Of a DNA stretch of 64,000 nucleotides, positions 10,562-18,368 are shown piece after piece (position 1 is the stretch's first letter; every line of letters starts with the position of its first letter). The position numbers and the translations under genes were made by a program. The notes beneath the pieces are model-generated. The model worked only from the letters and a program-made list of their open reading frames with translations, had not been told where the DNA came from and made no database searches. Source of the DNA: Streptomyces sp. Edi4 (lineage in GTDB: Bacteria > Actinomycetota > Actinomycetes > Streptomycetales > Streptomycetaceae); assembly GCF_040253615.1 (NCBI RefSeq), contig NZ_JBEJGY010000004.1, forward strand, positions 5,146,001 to 5,210,000, in the 5' to 3' direction.

Positions 10562-11772
10562 TGAGTCCAGCGACGGCCACCCCGGCCACCAGGGTCCTCG
10601 CGGTGATCCCCGCGCGCGGCGGCTCCAAGGGGGTGCCCGGCAAGAACCTGGCCCCCGTCGCCGGTGTCCCGCTCGTCGTACGGGCCGTGCTGGCCTGCCG
10701 CGCCGCGCGCCACGTCACCGACGTCGCCGTCTCCACCGACGACCCGGCGATCGCCGCCGCGGCCCGCGCCGCCGGCGCCGACGTGGTCGTCCGGCCCGCC
10801 GCCATCGCGGGCGACACCGCCAGCAGCGAGGCCGCCGTCCTGCACGCCCTCGACGCCTACCCCTCCACCGCCGTCGTGCTGCTCGTGCAGTGCACCAGCC
10901 CCTTCCTGGCCCGCGAGGACGTCGAGGGCGTGGCGGCCGCGGTCGTCGAGGACGGCGCCGACAGCGCGGTGACCGTCGCCCCCTTCCACGGCTTCCTGTG
11001 GCGCGAGGACGAACTCGGCGGCGGCCAGGGCATGGGCCACGACAAGGCGTTCCGGCCGCGCCGCCAGGACCGCCCCCAGGACTTCCTGGAGACCGGCGCC
11101 GCCTACGCCATGGACGCCGCGGGTTTCCGCAAGCACCAGCACCGCTTCTTCGGCCGCACCGCGCTCGTGCGCACCGACCCCGCGCGGGTCCTGGAGATCG
11201 ACGAGCCGCACGACTTGGCGCGGGCCCGCGCGCTCGCCCCCCTCATCGACCCCGCGACCACCCCCGTACTCGACGACGTCGACGCGGTCGTCCTCGACTT
11301 CGACGGCACCCAGACCGACGACAGGGTGCTCATCGACTCCGAGGGACGCGAACTGGTCGCCGTGCACCGGGGCGACGGGCTCGGCGTCGCCGCCCTGCGC
11401 CGGGCCGGCCTGAAGCTGCTCATCCTGTCCACCGAGCAGAACCCCGTGGTCGCCGCTCGCGCCCGCAAGCTGAAGATCCCCGTCCTGCACGGCATCGACC
11501 GCAAGGACCTCGCCCTCAAGCAGTGGTGCGAGGAGCAGGGCGTCGATCCACAGCGCGTGCTCTACGCCGGCAACGACGTCAACGACCTGCCCTGCTTCGC
11601 GCTCGCCGGCTGGCCCGTGGCCGTCGCCGACGCCCACGACTCGGTGCGCGCCGCCGCGCGCGCCGTCACCCGCACCCCCGGTGGCGCGGGAGCCGTCCGC
11701 GAGATCGCCGCCTGGCTCCTGGGACCCGAGCTCGACCGCACCCCCTCACCTGCCATCTCATCCACCCCGTGA
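10561..11772 (+). CDS. CMP-sialate (acylneuraminate) cytidylyltransferase fused to HAD phosphatase
   Basis: A 403-aa two-domain protein. Residues 1-230 form a cytidylyltransferase with the CTP-binding loop IPARGGSKGVPGKN and QCTSPFL, and would activate a nonulosonic acid as its CMP-sugar. Residues 240-400 form a KdsC-like HAD phosphatase: motif I is DFDGTQTDD (Asp246, Asp248), followed by GDGLGVAALRRAG, LSTEQNPVVAARARKL and GNDVNDLPC. The phosphatase part would remove the 9-phosphate left by a phosphate-type synthase, so one polypeptide may do two successive steps. The ATG overlaps the previous stop codon by one base. Confidence 0.88.
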   Translation: MSPATATPATRVLAVIPARGGSKGVPGKNLAPVAGVPLVVRAVLACRAARHVTDVAVSTDDPAIAAAARAAGADVVVRPAAIAGDTASSEAAVLHALDAYPSTAVVLLVQCTSPFLAREDVEGVAAAVVEDGADSAVTVAPFHGFLWREDELGGGQGMGHDKAFRPRRQDRPQDFLETGAAYAMDAAGFRKHQHRFFGRTALVRTDPARVLEIDEPHDLARARALAPLIDPATTPVLDDVDAVVLDFDGTQTDDRVLIDSEGRELVAVHRGDGLGVAALRRAGLKLLILSTEQNPVVAARARKLKIPVLHGIDRKDLALKQWCEEQGVDPQRVLYAGNDVNDLPCFALAGWPVAVADAHDSVRAAARAVTRTPGGAGAVREIAAWLLGPELDRTPSPAISSTP

Positions 11773-11824
11773 CCCGACGCACCCCCAGCCACACCCCACC
11801 CCGCACAGCTAAGGAAACGCCCTC

Positions 11825-12784
11825 ATGAGCAACCGTCTGCGCACCCTCGGCAGCCGCACCGCAGGTCCGGGCCGGCCCGTGTACATCACCGGCGAGATCG
11901 GCATCAACCACAACGGTGACCTGGACAACGCGATCGCCCTGATCGACGCGGCCGCCGACGCCGGCTGCGACGCGGTCAAGTTCCAAAAGCGCACCCCGGA
12001 GATCTGCACCCCGCGCGACCAGTGGGACATCGAGCGCGACACCCCGTGGGGCCGGATGACGTACATCGACTACCGCCACCGGGTGGAGTTCGGCGAGGAC
12101 GAGTACCGCGCCATCGACGCGCACTGCGAGGAGCGCGGCATCGACTGGTTCGCCTCCCCGTGGGACACCGAGGCCGTCGCCTTCCTGGAGAAGTTCGACG
12201 TGCCGGCCCACAAGGTGGCCTCCGCCTCGCTCACCGACGACGAGCTCCTGCGTGCCCTGCGGGCCACCGGACGCACCGTCATCCTCTCCACCGGCATGTC
12301 CACGCCGCAGCAGATCCGGCATGCGGTGGAAGTGCTCGGCAGCGCCAACATCCTGCTGTGCCACGCCACTTCGACCTACCCCGCCAAGGCCGAAGAGCTC
12401 AACCTGCGGGTGATCAACAGCCTGATGGCCGAGTACCCCAACGTGCCGATCGGCTACAGCGGCCACGAGACCGGCCTCCAGACCACGCTCGCCGCCGTCG
12501 CCCTCGGCGCCACCTTCGTAGAGCGCCACATCACCCTGGACCGCGCGATGTGGGGCTCCGACCAGGCCGCCTCCGTCGAGCCCGGCGGCCTGGCCCGCCT
12601 GGTCCGCGACATCCGCACCATCGAGGCGGCGCTCGGCGACGGCGTCAAGAAGGTCTACGACTCCGAGCTCGCCCCGATGAAGAAGCTGCGCCGCGTCGCC
12701 GGTGTCGTCGCCCAGACCGAAGCGGACCAGGACGCCGAGCGGGCCGGCAGCGCCACCGAGGACCGCGCTCCGGCCGCGGTCTGA
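11825..12784 (+). CDS. N-acetylneuraminate/nonulosonate synthase (NeuB-type), no SAF domain
   Basis: A 319-aa TIM-barrel enzyme condensing phosphoenolpyruvate with a hexose or hexosamine to give a nine-carbon 2-keto-3-deoxy acid. Family motifs are GEIGINHNGD, DAVKFQKRTPE, FASPWDTE, STGMST, LCHATSTYPA, GYSGHE and ERHITLDR. Typical NeuB enzymes are about 350 aa and end in an antifreeze-like SAF domain; here the protein stops after the barrel plus a short charged tail. The ATG at 11825 has AAGGAA upstream. With the CMP-synthetase/phosphatase it defines the sugar of the cluster as sialic-acid-like, in line with the Kdn-type teichulosonic acid known from Streptomyces walls. Confidence 0.9.
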   Translation: MSNRLRTLGSRTAGPGRPVYITGEIGINHNGDLDNAIALIDAAADAGCDAVKFQKRTPEICTPRDQWDIERDTPWGRMTYIDYRHRVEFGEDEYRAIDAHCEERGIDWFASPWDTEAVAFLEKFDVPAHKVASASLTDDELLRALRATGRTVILSTGMSTPQQIRHAVEVLGSANILLCHATSTYPAKAEELNLRVINSLMAEYPNVPIGYSGHETGLQTTLAAVALGATFVERHITLDRAMWGSDQAASVEPGGLARLVRDIRTIEAALGDGVKKVYDSELAPMKKLRRVAGVVAQTEADQDAERAGSATEDRAPAAV

Positions 12785-12810
12785 GCGGGCCGCCCACCGT
12801 GCCCCGGGAG

Positions 12811-13887
12811 ATGGCCGCCACCGTCGCGTTCGTGGAGAGCCCGGTCCAGCTGCTCAACGTCCTGGAGTGGGCGCACGCGCCAGGGCCGCTGCTGGACGGC
12901 GTGCCCGTGCAGCAGCGCGCCACGCAGGACCTGGCGGGCCTGACCGTCGTGGTGCTCTCGCCGACCGACCCCATGTCACGCGGCCAGCTGCGCCGGATGG
13001 CCGAACTGGCCCGTGACGCGGGCGCGACGGTGCGGTGGGAGGAGGCGCGCGGCGGTCTCACGGCGCCGCTGCACACGGTGGCCGGGCTCACCCCGACGCT
13101 GCGGCGCGCGGAGCGGATCGTCATCGGCGACCCCTTCTCGCGCTATGTACAACTGCTCCTGACCGTGGCCGGCGCCCGCGACCTGGTGGTCGTCGACGAC
13201 GGCACGGCCACGATGGAGTTCGTCTCCCAACTCGCGGGCGGAGAACGCCTGGTGCGCTGGCACCGGCGCGGCAGCAGGGCCGGCGCGCGCGACCTGGTGT
13301 TCGCGCCGGTCTCCGCCGCCGCCCGGCGCCGGCTCACCCCCGGGGCGCGGCACGGCGTCGAAGTGTTCAGCGCGATGCCCATAGAGGCGCCCGACGGGGT
13401 CACGGTCACGGCCAACACCTTCGGCTGGACCCGTGCGCGCTTCGGGCCGCCGAGGCTGACCAAGGGGGCCGATCTGGTGGGGACTTCGCTGGTGGAGACC
13501 GGCGTCGTGGACCCCGGGAGCTATCTCGACGCCGTCGGCCAGCTGGCCGCCAGGCACGGGGTGACCCGCTACTTCGCGCACCGCAGGGAGTCGGCGGACA
13601 AACTGCACGCCCTGCACGCCCGCACGGGCCTCGAAATAGTCCGGCCCGATCTGCCGCTCGAACTGATAGCCCGGCGCGGGCCCGTGGGCCGTACGGTCCT
13701 CAGCTTTCCCTCCACCGTCGTCCACACGCTGCCCCTCGCGCTCGCGGGCACGGGCGTGTCCGTCGTGGTCTGCGACATCGACCCGCGCTGGCTGACCGAG
13801 CGGGCGTCCCCCCGGGCGCAGGGCTTCCTCGACGGCGTGACGGGGGCGGCGCGCAAGGCCCACGGGCTCGCGACGGTGGCGGCCTGA
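12811..13887 (+). CDS. sialyltransferase/polysialyltransferase-like protein
   Basis: A 358-aa protein with the ordered bacterial sialyltransferase marks. It starts FVESPVQLLNVLEW like GT52/polysialyltransferases, then has a DDG motif (VVVDDGTATMEF), a His-Arg variant of the HP motif (YFAHRRESADK), and a C-terminal Ser/Thr motif (LSFPSTVVHTLPLAL). It is the best candidate in the cluster for transferring the CMP-nonulosonate. The ATG at 12811 has GGGAG immediately before it, too close for ideal use; a GTG at 12799 would add four residues. It is last in the rightward operon. Confidence 0.78.
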   Translation: MAATVAFVESPVQLLNVLEWAHAPGPLLDGVPVQQRATQDLAGLTVVVLSPTDPMSRGQLRRMAELARDAGATVRWEEARGGLTAPLHTVAGLTPTLRRAERIVIGDPFSRYVQLLLTVAGARDLVVVDDGTATMEFVSQLAGGERLVRWHRRGSRAGARDLVFAPVSAAARRRLTPGARHGVEVFSAMPIEAPDGVTVTANTFGWTRARFGPPRLTKGADLVGTSLVETGVVDPGSYLDAVGQLAARHGVTRYFAHRRESADKLHALHARTGLEIVRPDLPLELIARRGPVGRTVLSFPSTVVHTLPLALAGTGVSVVVCDIDPRWLTERASPRAQGFLDGVTGAARKAHGLATVAA

Positions 13888-14114
13888 ATCTTGCGCGCAC
13901 CGGCCCGGCTCCACGCGGAGGCTGTGCGCCGAGGCTGTGCGCGAAGGGGAGGGCCGGCCCCGGGCATCGGGCAAAAGGACGAAATACAGTACCCAGGCGA
14001 CGCGATCGCCATGCGCCAGGTGACCCGCTTTCTTTCCCCTATGCGACTGAACTTTTGTTGATCGCGAGCGAGTTGACCCTCGAAAAGGCCTACCCTCAAC
14101 GAGTGAACCACTTG

Positions 14115-15371
14115 ATGTCCCGTGAGTCCGAAGCCGATCTGCCCGGCGAAGCACCGCTGCCCGGCGAGCTGAGCGAGGCCCTGTGTGCCGAACTCATCGC
14201 CTTCCGCCGGGACTTGCACATGCATCCCGAGCTGGGCAATCAGGAGTTCAGGACCACCGCCGCGATCAGAGCCCGCCTCGAAGCGGCCGGCCTGGAACCC
14301 CGCGTCCTGCCGGGCGGCACCGGACTCATCTGTGACATCGGGACCGCGACCGGGCCGAAGGGCGGCGGCGCGAGCAAGGGCGGCGCCCCCCGCCCGATGC
14401 TCGCCCTGCGCGCGGACATCGACGCCCTGCCCATCCCCGACGCCAAGGCGGGCGTTTCCTACCGCTCCACCGTGCCCGACCGCGCGCACGCCTGCGGTCA
14501 CGACGTGCACACCACCACCGTCCTGGGCGCCGGCCTGGTCCTGGCCGCCCTGCACCGCGAGGGCCGCCTCCCCGCGCCCGTACGGCTGCTCTTCCAGCCC
14601 GCAGAAGAGGTGCTGCCGGGCGGCGCCGCCGACGCCATCGTGGCGGGCGTCCTCGACGGGGTGGGCCGGATCATCGCCGTGCACTGCGACCCGCGCGTGG
14701 ACGCCGGCCGGATCGGGCTGCGCACCGGCGCCATCACCTCCGCCTGCGACCGCCTGGAGGTCGCCCTCGACGGGCCCGGCGGACACACCGCCCGCCCGCA
14801 CCTGACCACCGATCTGGTGACCGCCGTCGCGCGGGTCGCCGCCGACGTGCCGGCGCTGCTCGCCCGCCGCGTCGACGCCCGCGCGGGCCTCGCCCTGACC
14901 TGGGGCCGCATCGAGTCGGGCCACGCCTGCAACGTGATCCCGATGCACGCCGAGCTGGCCGGCACCGTGCGCTGCCTGGACCTCGCGGCCTGGCGCGACG
15001 CGCCCGACCTCGTACACGCCGCGATCGACGAGGTGGCCACCCTGCACGGGGCCAAATCGGAGATCAACTACGTCCGAGGGGTGCCCCCGGTCGTCAACGA
15101 TCCCGCCATCACCGAACTGCTGCACGACGCCATGACCGCCCGCCGGGGCGCCTTCTCGGTCGAGGACACGGAGCAGTCACTGGGTGGCGAGGACTTTTCG
15201 TGGTACCTGGAGCACGTACCTGGGGCGATGGCCCGGCTCGGGGTCCGTACGCCCGGCTCCCATGCCCGGCTTGACCTCCATCGGGGTGATTTCGACGCGG
15301 ACGAAGCCGCGATCAAGGTCGGGGTGGAGCTCTTCACCGCCGCCGCGCTCCTGGATGGCAACCGCTCGTAA
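14115..15371 (+). CDS. M20-family amidohydrolase/peptidase
   Basis: A 418-aa metallohydrolase. Motifs are LALRADIDALPI, the zinc ligands in HACGHDVHTT, PAEEVLPGGA with the catalytic Glu-Glu pair, and GHTARPH in the dimerisation domain, ending with GGEDFSWYLEHVPGAMARLG. Family members remove acyl groups from amino acids or other amides such as hippurate or indole conjugates; the substrate is not evident. The ATG at 14115 is chosen; an in-frame GTG at 14103 would add four residues. A run of Ala/Gly/Lys (about residues 80-95) is a local insertion. It stands alone, just before the nucleoside-uptake genes. Confidence 0.88.
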   Translation: MSRESEADLPGEAPLPGELSEALCAELIAFRRDLHMHPELGNQEFRTTAAIRARLEAAGLEPRVLPGGTGLICDIGTATGPKGGGASKGGAPRPMLALRADIDALPIPDAKAGVSYRSTVPDRAHACGHDVHTTTVLGAGLVLAALHREGRLPAPVRLLFQPAEEVLPGGAADAIVAGVLDGVGRIIAVHCDPRVDAGRIGLRTGAITSACDRLEVALDGPGGHTARPHLTTDLVTAVARVAADVPALLARRVDARAGLALTWGRIESGHACNVIPMHAELAGTVRCLDLAAWRDAPDLVHAAIDEVATLHGAKSEINYVRGVPPVVNDPAITELLHDAMTARRGAFSVEDTEQSLGGEDFSWYLEHVPGAMARLGVRTPGSHARLDLHRGDFDADEAAIKVGVELFTAAALLDGNRS

Positions 15372-15436
15372 CCGGACACTTCATCCCCTGTTCGCGACGA
15401 TCCGATAACGGCTTCCGAACAGGGCTTTACGCGACA

Positions 15437-15450
15437 TCTACGCGCGTTAC
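15437..15450. promoter_or_regulatory. nucleoside-regulon palindrome upstream of bmpA (degenerate copy)
   Basis: The sequence TCTACGCGCGTTAC matches the window's recurrent TCTACGCGCGTAGA palindrome with three mismatches, all in the right arm. A possible promoter surrounds it: TTTACG at 15426-15431 and TACGAT at 15448-15453 with a 16-bp spacer. A protein bound here would block RNA polymerase. It lies 62 nt before the TTG start of the lipoprotein gene. Confidence 0.6.
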
Positions 15451-15511
15451 GATCCGACGCGAAACCAGCGCCGGTAGGGGCGCCTCGGTTCAGGTTTGAA
15501 GGGACCTCCTC

Positions 15512-16576
15512 TTGCGCCGGGTATCCAAGATCGCTGCCGCGGGTGTCGCCACCGCAGCGCTCGCGCTTTCCGCCACCGCCTGTGGCTCCACGTCCTCCCA
15601 GAAGGACTCGGGCACCTCCTCGTCGTCCTCCACGGGCGGCAAGGGCGTCAAGATCGGTGTCGCGTACGACGTCGGCGGCCGTGGCGACCACTCGTTCAAC
15701 GACTCCGCCGCGCGCGGCATCGACAAGGCCAAGTCCGAGTTCGGCGGCTCCGTGAAGGAGCTGACCGCCAAGACGACCGACACCGAGGCGGACCGCGAGC
15801 AGCGGCTCACCGACCTGGCGGGCGCGGGCTACAACCCGGTCATCGGCATCGGCTACGCGTACGCGACCTCGATGAAGAAGGTGGCGGACAAGTACCCGAA
15901 CACCACCTTCGGCATCGTCGACTCCGTCGTCGAGGGCCCCAAGAACATCGACAACATCGTCTTCACCGAGGAGCAGGGCTCCTACCTCGCGGGTGTCGCC
16001 GCGGCGCTGAAGTCCAAGACGGGCCACGTCGGCTTCATCGGCGGTGTGGACGTCCCCCTGATCAAGAAGTTCGAGGCGGGCTTCAACCAGGGCGTCAAGG
16101 ACACCAAGCCGGACGTCAAGATCGACAACCAGTACCTGTCGCACGGCTCGGACACCTCCGGCTTCGCCAGCCCCGACAAGGGCAAGGAAGCCGCGCAGGG
16201 CATGCTGGACAACGGCGCCGATGTGATCTACACGGCGGCCGGCTCCTCCGGCACCGGCGCGATCGAGGCCGTCGCGGGCAAGAAGGGCGCCTGGGCGATC
16301 GGTGTCGACTCCGACCAGTACCAGCAGGCCTCGCTGTCCAAGTACAAGAACTCGATCCTGACCTCGGTCGTCAAGAACGTCGACATCGGCGTCTACGACC
16401 TGATCAAGTCGATCAAGGACGGCAAGCCGCTGGTCGGCACCAACAGCTACCCGCTGGCCAAGGGCGGCGTCTCGCTCGCCACGAGCGGTGGCTTCATCGA
16501 CGACCTGAAGCCGCAGCTCGACGCGGCCCAGAAGAAGATCGTCGACGGCACCATCAAGGTCAAGACCACCCCGTGA
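15512..16576 (+). CDS. BmpA-family nucleoside-binding lipoprotein
   Basis: A 354-aa substrate-binding lipoprotein of an ABC importer. The signal peptide ends in a lipobox with Cys24 (LSATAC), followed by a Ser/Thr-rich linker and the BMP fold (KIGVAYDVGGRGDHSFND, VIGIGYAYATSMKK, FTEEQGSYLAGVAAAL, GVDSDQYQQ). This family binds purine nucleosides in spirochaetes and other bacteria. The start is TTG at 15512 with AAGGGA at proper spacing. The ATPase, two permeases and cytidine deaminase follow. A strong hairpin separates it from them, which would let the binding protein be made in excess. Confidence 0.9.
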   Translation: MRRVSKIAAAGVATAALALSATACGSTSSQKDSGTSSSSSTGGKGVKIGVAYDVGGRGDHSFNDSAARGIDKAKSEFGGSVKELTAKTTDTEADREQRLTDLAGAGYNPVIGIGYAYATSMKKVADKYPNTTFGIVDSVVEGPKNIDNIVFTEEQGSYLAGVAAALKSKTGHVGFIGGVDVPLIKKFEAGFNQGVKDTKPDVKIDNQYLSHGSDTSGFASPDKGKEAAQGMLDNGADVIYTAAGSSGTGAIEAVAGKKGAWAIGVDSDQYQQASLSKYKNSILTSVVKNVDIGVYDLIKSIKDGKPLVGTNSYPLAKGGVSLATSGGFIDDLKPQLDAAQKKIVDGTIKVKTTP

Positions 16577-16609
16577 TCCATGGCGGTCGCTGACCGCCCC
16601 GTCACGAAC

Positions 16610-16647
16610 CGGCCCGGTGGGCAGGGACCGCCCTGCCCACCGGGCCG
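16610..16647 (+). terminator. 17-bp stem terminator after bmpA
   Basis: A perfect inverted repeat (CGGCCCGGTGGGCAGGG, loop ACCG, and its complement) follows the lipoprotein stop codon by 33 bp. There is no long T tract, as is usual in Streptomyces. It would end or attenuate the bmpA transcript before the next operator. Confidence 0.75.
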
Positions 16648-16662
16648 TAACGAAGTGTCAAC

Positions 16663-16676
16663 TCTACGCGCGTAGG
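16663..16676. promoter_or_regulatory. nucleoside-regulon palindrome upstream of ABC operon
   Basis: TCTACGCGCGTAGG matches the recurrent palindrome with one mismatch. It lies just after the bmpA terminator and 126 nt before the ABC ATPase start, so the ABC-permease-cdd operon seems to have its own controlled promoter. Confidence 0.75.
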
Positions 16677-16802
16677 CCGGAGTTGGCGCGCCGTGAGTGT
16701 GCTGAACTACTACGCCGGGACCCGGCGTGGCACACCAGTACGCTTCCCGGCTTCCCCGGAAGCTCCCCGCCCCCCTGCTCCTGCCCACGAGGAGAGTGCG
16801 CC

Positions 16803-18368
16803 ATCAACGCGTCCAGCCCTCCCGCCGTCGAACTGCGCGGCATCACCAAACGATTCCCCGGTGTCGTCGCCAACAAGGACATCGACATCACCGTCCGCAA
16901 GGGCACCGTGCACGCCCTGTGCGGTGAGAACGGCGCCGGCAAGTCGACCCTGATGAAGATCCTCTACGGCATGCAGAAGCCGGACGAGGGCACCATCACC
17001 ATCGACGGCACCCAGGCCTCCTTCGCCGGCCCGGCGGACGCCATCGCGCTCGGCATCGGCATGGTCCACCAGCACTTCATGCTGGCCGACAACCTGACCG
17101 TCCTGGAGAACGTCGTCCTCGGCGGCGAGAAGCTGTACGGCATCGGCTCCAAGGCCCGCAACAAGATCAAGGAGATCTCGGACGCGTACGGCCTCGGCGT
17201 GCGACCCGACGTCCTGGTCGAGGACCTGGGTGTGGCCGACCGCCAGCGCGTGGAGATCCTGAAGGTCCTCTACCGCGGCGCCCGCACCCTCATCCTCGAC
17301 GAGCCGACCGCGGTCCTCGTGCCCCAGGAGGTCGAAGCCCTCTTCGACAACCTGCGCGAGCTCAAGGCCGAGGGTCTGACCGTCATCTTCATCTCGCACA
17401 AGCTCGGCGAGGTGCTGTCGGTCGCCGACGAGATCACGGTGATCCGGCGCGGCACCACGGTCGGCACCGCCGATCCCCGCACGACCACCACCAAGCAGCT
17501 CGCCGAGCTCATGGTGGGCAGCGAGCTGCCCTCGCCCGAGACCCGCGAGTCGACGGTCACCACGGTGCCCATGCTCCAGGTCAGCGACCTGCGCCTGGCG
17601 GCCACCGACCCCGACGGCGTGGTGCGCGAGGTGCTGTCCTCGGTGTCCTTCACCATCCACAAGGGCGAGGTGCTCGGCATCGCGGGCGTCGAGGGCAACG
17701 GCCAGGCCGAACTGGTCGAGGCCATCATGGGCATGCGCCTGCCCGACGGCGGCGTCATCACCCTGGACACCGCCGACATCTCGACCGCCCCCACGCGCAA
17801 GCGCCGCGAGGGCGGCATCGGCTACATCCCCGAGGACCGCCACCGCCACGGCCTGCTCCTGGAAGCGCCGCTGTGGGAGAACCGCATCCTCGGCCACGTC
17901 ACCGAGAAGCCCAACTCCAGGGGCGCCCTCCTCGACAACGGGGCCGCCCGCAAGGACACCGAGCGGATCGTGCGCGAGTACGACGTGCGCACCCCCGGCA
18001 TCGAGGTCACCGCGGCGTCCCTGTCCGGCGGCAACCAGCAGAAGCTGATCGTCGGCCGCGAGATGAGCCACCACCCCAAGCTGCTGATCGCCGCGCACCC
18101 GACCCGGGGCGTGGACGTCGGCGCCCAGGCGCAGATCTGGGACCAGATCCGCGAGGCCCGCCGTGAAGGCCTCGCCGTCCTGCTGATCTCCGCCGACCTG
18201 GACGAGCTGATCGGCCTGTCCGACACCCTGCGGGTGATGTACCGGGGCCGTCTGGTCGCCGACGCCGACCCCGCCACGATCACCCCCGAGGAACTGGGCT
18301 CCGCCATGACCGGTGCCGCCAGCGGCCACCTGGAGCACCAGCACAACACTGGGGGAGAGGACCGATGA
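16803..18368 (+). CDS. nucleoside ABC importer ATP-binding protein (two ABC domains), probable ATC start
   Basis: A 521-aa double ATPase of the sugar/nucleoside type that powers uptake through the two permeases downstream. Domain 1 has Walker A GENGAGKST, Walker B LILDEP and a degenerate signature (LGVADRQ). Domain 2 has the usual defective Walker A (GVEGNGQAE), an intact LSGGNQQK and AAHPTRGVDVGA. No ATG, GTG or TTG fits the natural N-terminus. A GAGGAG ribosome site at 16789-16794 sits 8 nt before an in-frame ATC (Ile-Asn-Ala-Ser). In-frame alternatives (ATG 16617, TTG 16683) would give long Pro/Arg-rich leaders, the first one running through the operator. Confidence 0.88.
   Translation: MNASSPPAVELRGITKRFPGVVANKDIDITVRKGTVHALCGENGAGKSTLMKILYGMQKPDEGTITIDGTQASFAGPADAIALGIGMVHQHFMLADNLTVLENVVLGGEKLYGIGSKARNKIKEISDAYGLGVRPDVLVEDLGVADRQRVEILKVLYRGARTLILDEPTAVLVPQEVEALFDNLRELKAEGLTVIFISHKLGEVLSVADEITVIRRGTTVGTADPRTTTTKQLAELMVGSELPSPETRESTVTTVPMLQVSDLRLAATDPDGVVREVLSSVSFTIHKGEVLGIAGVEGNGQAELVEAIMGMRLPDGGVITLDTADISTAPTRKRREGGIGYIPEDRHRHGLLLEAPLWENRILGHVTEKPNSRGALLDNGAARKDTERIVREYDVRTPGIEVTAASLSGGNQQKLIVGREMSHHPKLLIAAHPTRGVDVGAQAQIWDQIREARREGLAVLLISADLDELIGLSDTLRVMYRGRLVADADPATITPEELGSAMTGAASGHLEHQHNTGGEDR

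Noticed and set aside
16693-16953. GTG frame beginning just after the operator and running across the ABC ATPase start
   Set aside because: Low-complexity Pro/Ser/Thr composition, overlaps the ATPase gene out of frame and lacks a ribosome site; a leader peptide role cannot be supported.
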